Assembly: GCA_900543615.1 (NCBI GenBank)
Contig: UQSC01000093.1
Coordinates: forward strand, 1-7,063
Source of the DNA: an uncultured Collinsella sp.
Lineage (GTDB): Bacteria > Actinomycetota > Coriobacteriia > Coriobacteriales > Coriobacteriaceae
Direction: 5' to 3'
Length of the DNA: 7,063 nt
In this document: positions 6,269 to 7,063 of the stretch, one piece after another
Position numbering within the stretch: the stretch's first letter is position 1
Layout of the letters: each line of letters begins with the position of its first letter
The notes under the pieces: generated by a model
The model's database searches: none
What the model saw: only the letters and a program-made list of their open reading frames with translations
Told to the model about the DNA's origin: nothing
Position numbers and translations under genes: made by a program

Positions 6269-7015
6269 ATGGCAGGAAGACGCGAGAAACTGCGCCGCGT
6301 CGGGATCATCCCCGAATACCGCGGCTTTACCCCTGACGGCCTAGCCAGCGGAGACGCCATCGACATGACGATCGACGAACTCGAGGTGCTGCGCCTGTGC
6401 GACCTGGAAGGCCTTAACCAAGAGGCAGTCGCACAGCAGATGGGCATCGCGCGCGCCACGGTGGCGGCAATTTGCAGTCGAGCACATCGCAAGGTGGCAA
6501 ACGCGCTGGTCAATGGACGGGCGATCGTCATCGAAGGCGGCAATATCGCGTACTCCCCCATCACCACAGTGACGGCCGTATGGCCAGCAAAGGAGGTCGA
6601 CACCATGAGGGTGGCAACCACGTACGACAACGGCAACATCTTTATGCACTTTGGCCGCAGCGAGCAGTTCAAGATCTACGACATTCAGGACGGCAAGGTG
6701 CTCAACGAGCAGGTCGTGGGCACCGGCGGCACCGGCCACGGTGCCCTTGCGGGCCTGCTCGCCAACGGCGGCGTGGACACGCTCATCTGCGGCGGCATCG
6801 GCGGTGCCGCTATCAACGCGCTTGCCCAAGCCGGCATCACGGTATACGCAGGTGCCCAGGGCAGCTGCGACGCTTGCGTCGAGACCCTTATCGCCGGAAC
6901 GCTCGCACAGAACGGCGAGGCCACGTGCGACTGCCACGGCCATGACCACGGCCACGCCCACGAACACGGCGAGTCCTGCAGCTGCCACGACCATCACGAG
7001 CACGAGGACCACGAG
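6269..7015 (+). CDS. DUF134 helix-turn-helix protein fused to a NifX/NifB-type Fe-Mo cofactor binding domain (3' end lost)
   Basis: Residues 1 to about 95 match the DUF134 pattern: RRVGIIPEYRGFTP, then TIDELEVLRLCDLEGLNQEAVAQ and MGIARATVAAICSRAHRKVANAL, a sigma-region-4-like helix-turn-helix (about 45-75) expected to bind DNA. After a linker, residues 113 to about 215 match the dinitrogenase iron-molybdenum cofactor-binding fold: MRVATTYDNGNIFMHFGRSEQFKIYDI, then GTGGTGHGALAGLL and VDTLICGGIGGAAINAL. From 220 to 249 there are 11 His and 4 Cys in 30 residues, in addition to SCDAC (199-203), which suggests metal binding. AAGGAGG ends four bases before the ATG. No nitrogenase genes are seen. 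Such domains also occur in proteins unrelated to nitrogen fixation, so a metal- or Fe-S-linked regulator is the better guess. The genuine frame ends at codon 249 where adapter sequence begins; the following six codons and stop are artefact. Confidence 0.85.
6589..6607 (+). promoter_or_regulatory. Internal ribosome binding site and in-frame ATG at the NifX-like domain boundary
   Basis: AAAGGAGGT (6589-6597) lies eight bases (from the end of GGAGG) before ATG 6605-6607, which is codon 113 of the DUF134-NifX frame. The spacing is better than that of the main start. The product would begin MRVATTYDNGN, which looks like the natural N-terminus of stand-alone NifX-family proteins. A shorter cofactor-binding protein made from the same message is therefore likely. 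Confidence 0.55.
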
Positions 7016-7063
7016 CTGTCTCTTATACACATCTGACGCTGCCGACGAATAGCCTTGTGTAGA
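7016..7063. other. Illumina Nextera adapter, index and primer sequence (artefact)
   Basis: CTGTCTCTTATACACATCT (7016-7034) is the transposon mosaic end used in Nextera libraries. GACGCTGCCGACGA (7035-7048) is the read-1 side adapter in reverse complement. ATAGCCTT (7049-7056) is an 8-base i5 index, from memory the reverse complement of S520. GTGTAGA (7057-7063) starts the outer P5 primer. These bases belong to the sequencing library and not to the organism. Confidence 0.97.

Noticed and set aside
6103..6672. Extension of the thyA frame upstream to 6672
   Set aside because: The added 190 residues overlap the divergent DUF134 gene, resemble no ThyA sequence, and the ATG at 6102 has an excellent ribosome site.

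Overview
The window looks like chromosomal DNA from a fairly GC-rich actinobacterium of the Coriobacteriia, most likely a gut Collinsella-like organism. This is inferred from codon bias, the GC-rich but not extreme composition, frequent strong AGGAGG-type ribosome sites and the mix of genes. No species call can be made from sequence alone. The last 48 bases (7016-7063) are not biological: they match the Illumina Nextera adapter, followed by an 8-base index and the start of the outer primer. The true sequence ends near 7015.

Left part (1-1133): the first 190 codons of a membrane protease gene (ftsH) run leftwards out of the window. A corrinoid adenosyltransferase gene (cobO/btuR type) runs rightwards from a shared upstream gap of under 80 bp.

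Middle left (1134-2226): a compact mobile unit fits exactly between the stop codons of two convergent genes, cobO and a MATE transporter. It carries a REP-associated Y1 (HUH) transposase gene flanked by inverted clusters of a 27-bp repeat. Both clusters have the same order of repeat subtypes from outside to inside, and their outer 20 bp are perfect inverted copies.

Middle right (2227-6102): all genes are on the minus strand, transcribed in the order thyA, folA, a SpoU-family RNA methyltransferase gene, then the MATE efflux gene. thyA and folA form a tight pair (TAG stop directly followed by a GTG start). Together they make dTMP and regenerate the tetrahydrofolate that ThyA oxidises. Weak hairpins and gaps suggest the methyltransferase and MATE genes can be transcribed separately.

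Right part (6103-7015): a gene divergent from thyA encodes a DUF134 helix-turn-helix domain joined to a NifX/NifB-type (dinitrogenase Fe-Mo cofactor binding) domain and a Cys/His-rich tail, cut off by the adapter. Its promoter region holds two copies of a palindrome centred on CATATG, 53 bp apart and on either side of a candidate promoter, as expected for an autoregulated operator. Inside the gene, a near-ideal ribosome site precedes an in-frame ATG exactly where the NifX-like domain begins, so the locus may make both a fused regulator and a separate cofactor-binding protein. This locus and the repeat-transposase unit are the two most interesting parts of the window.
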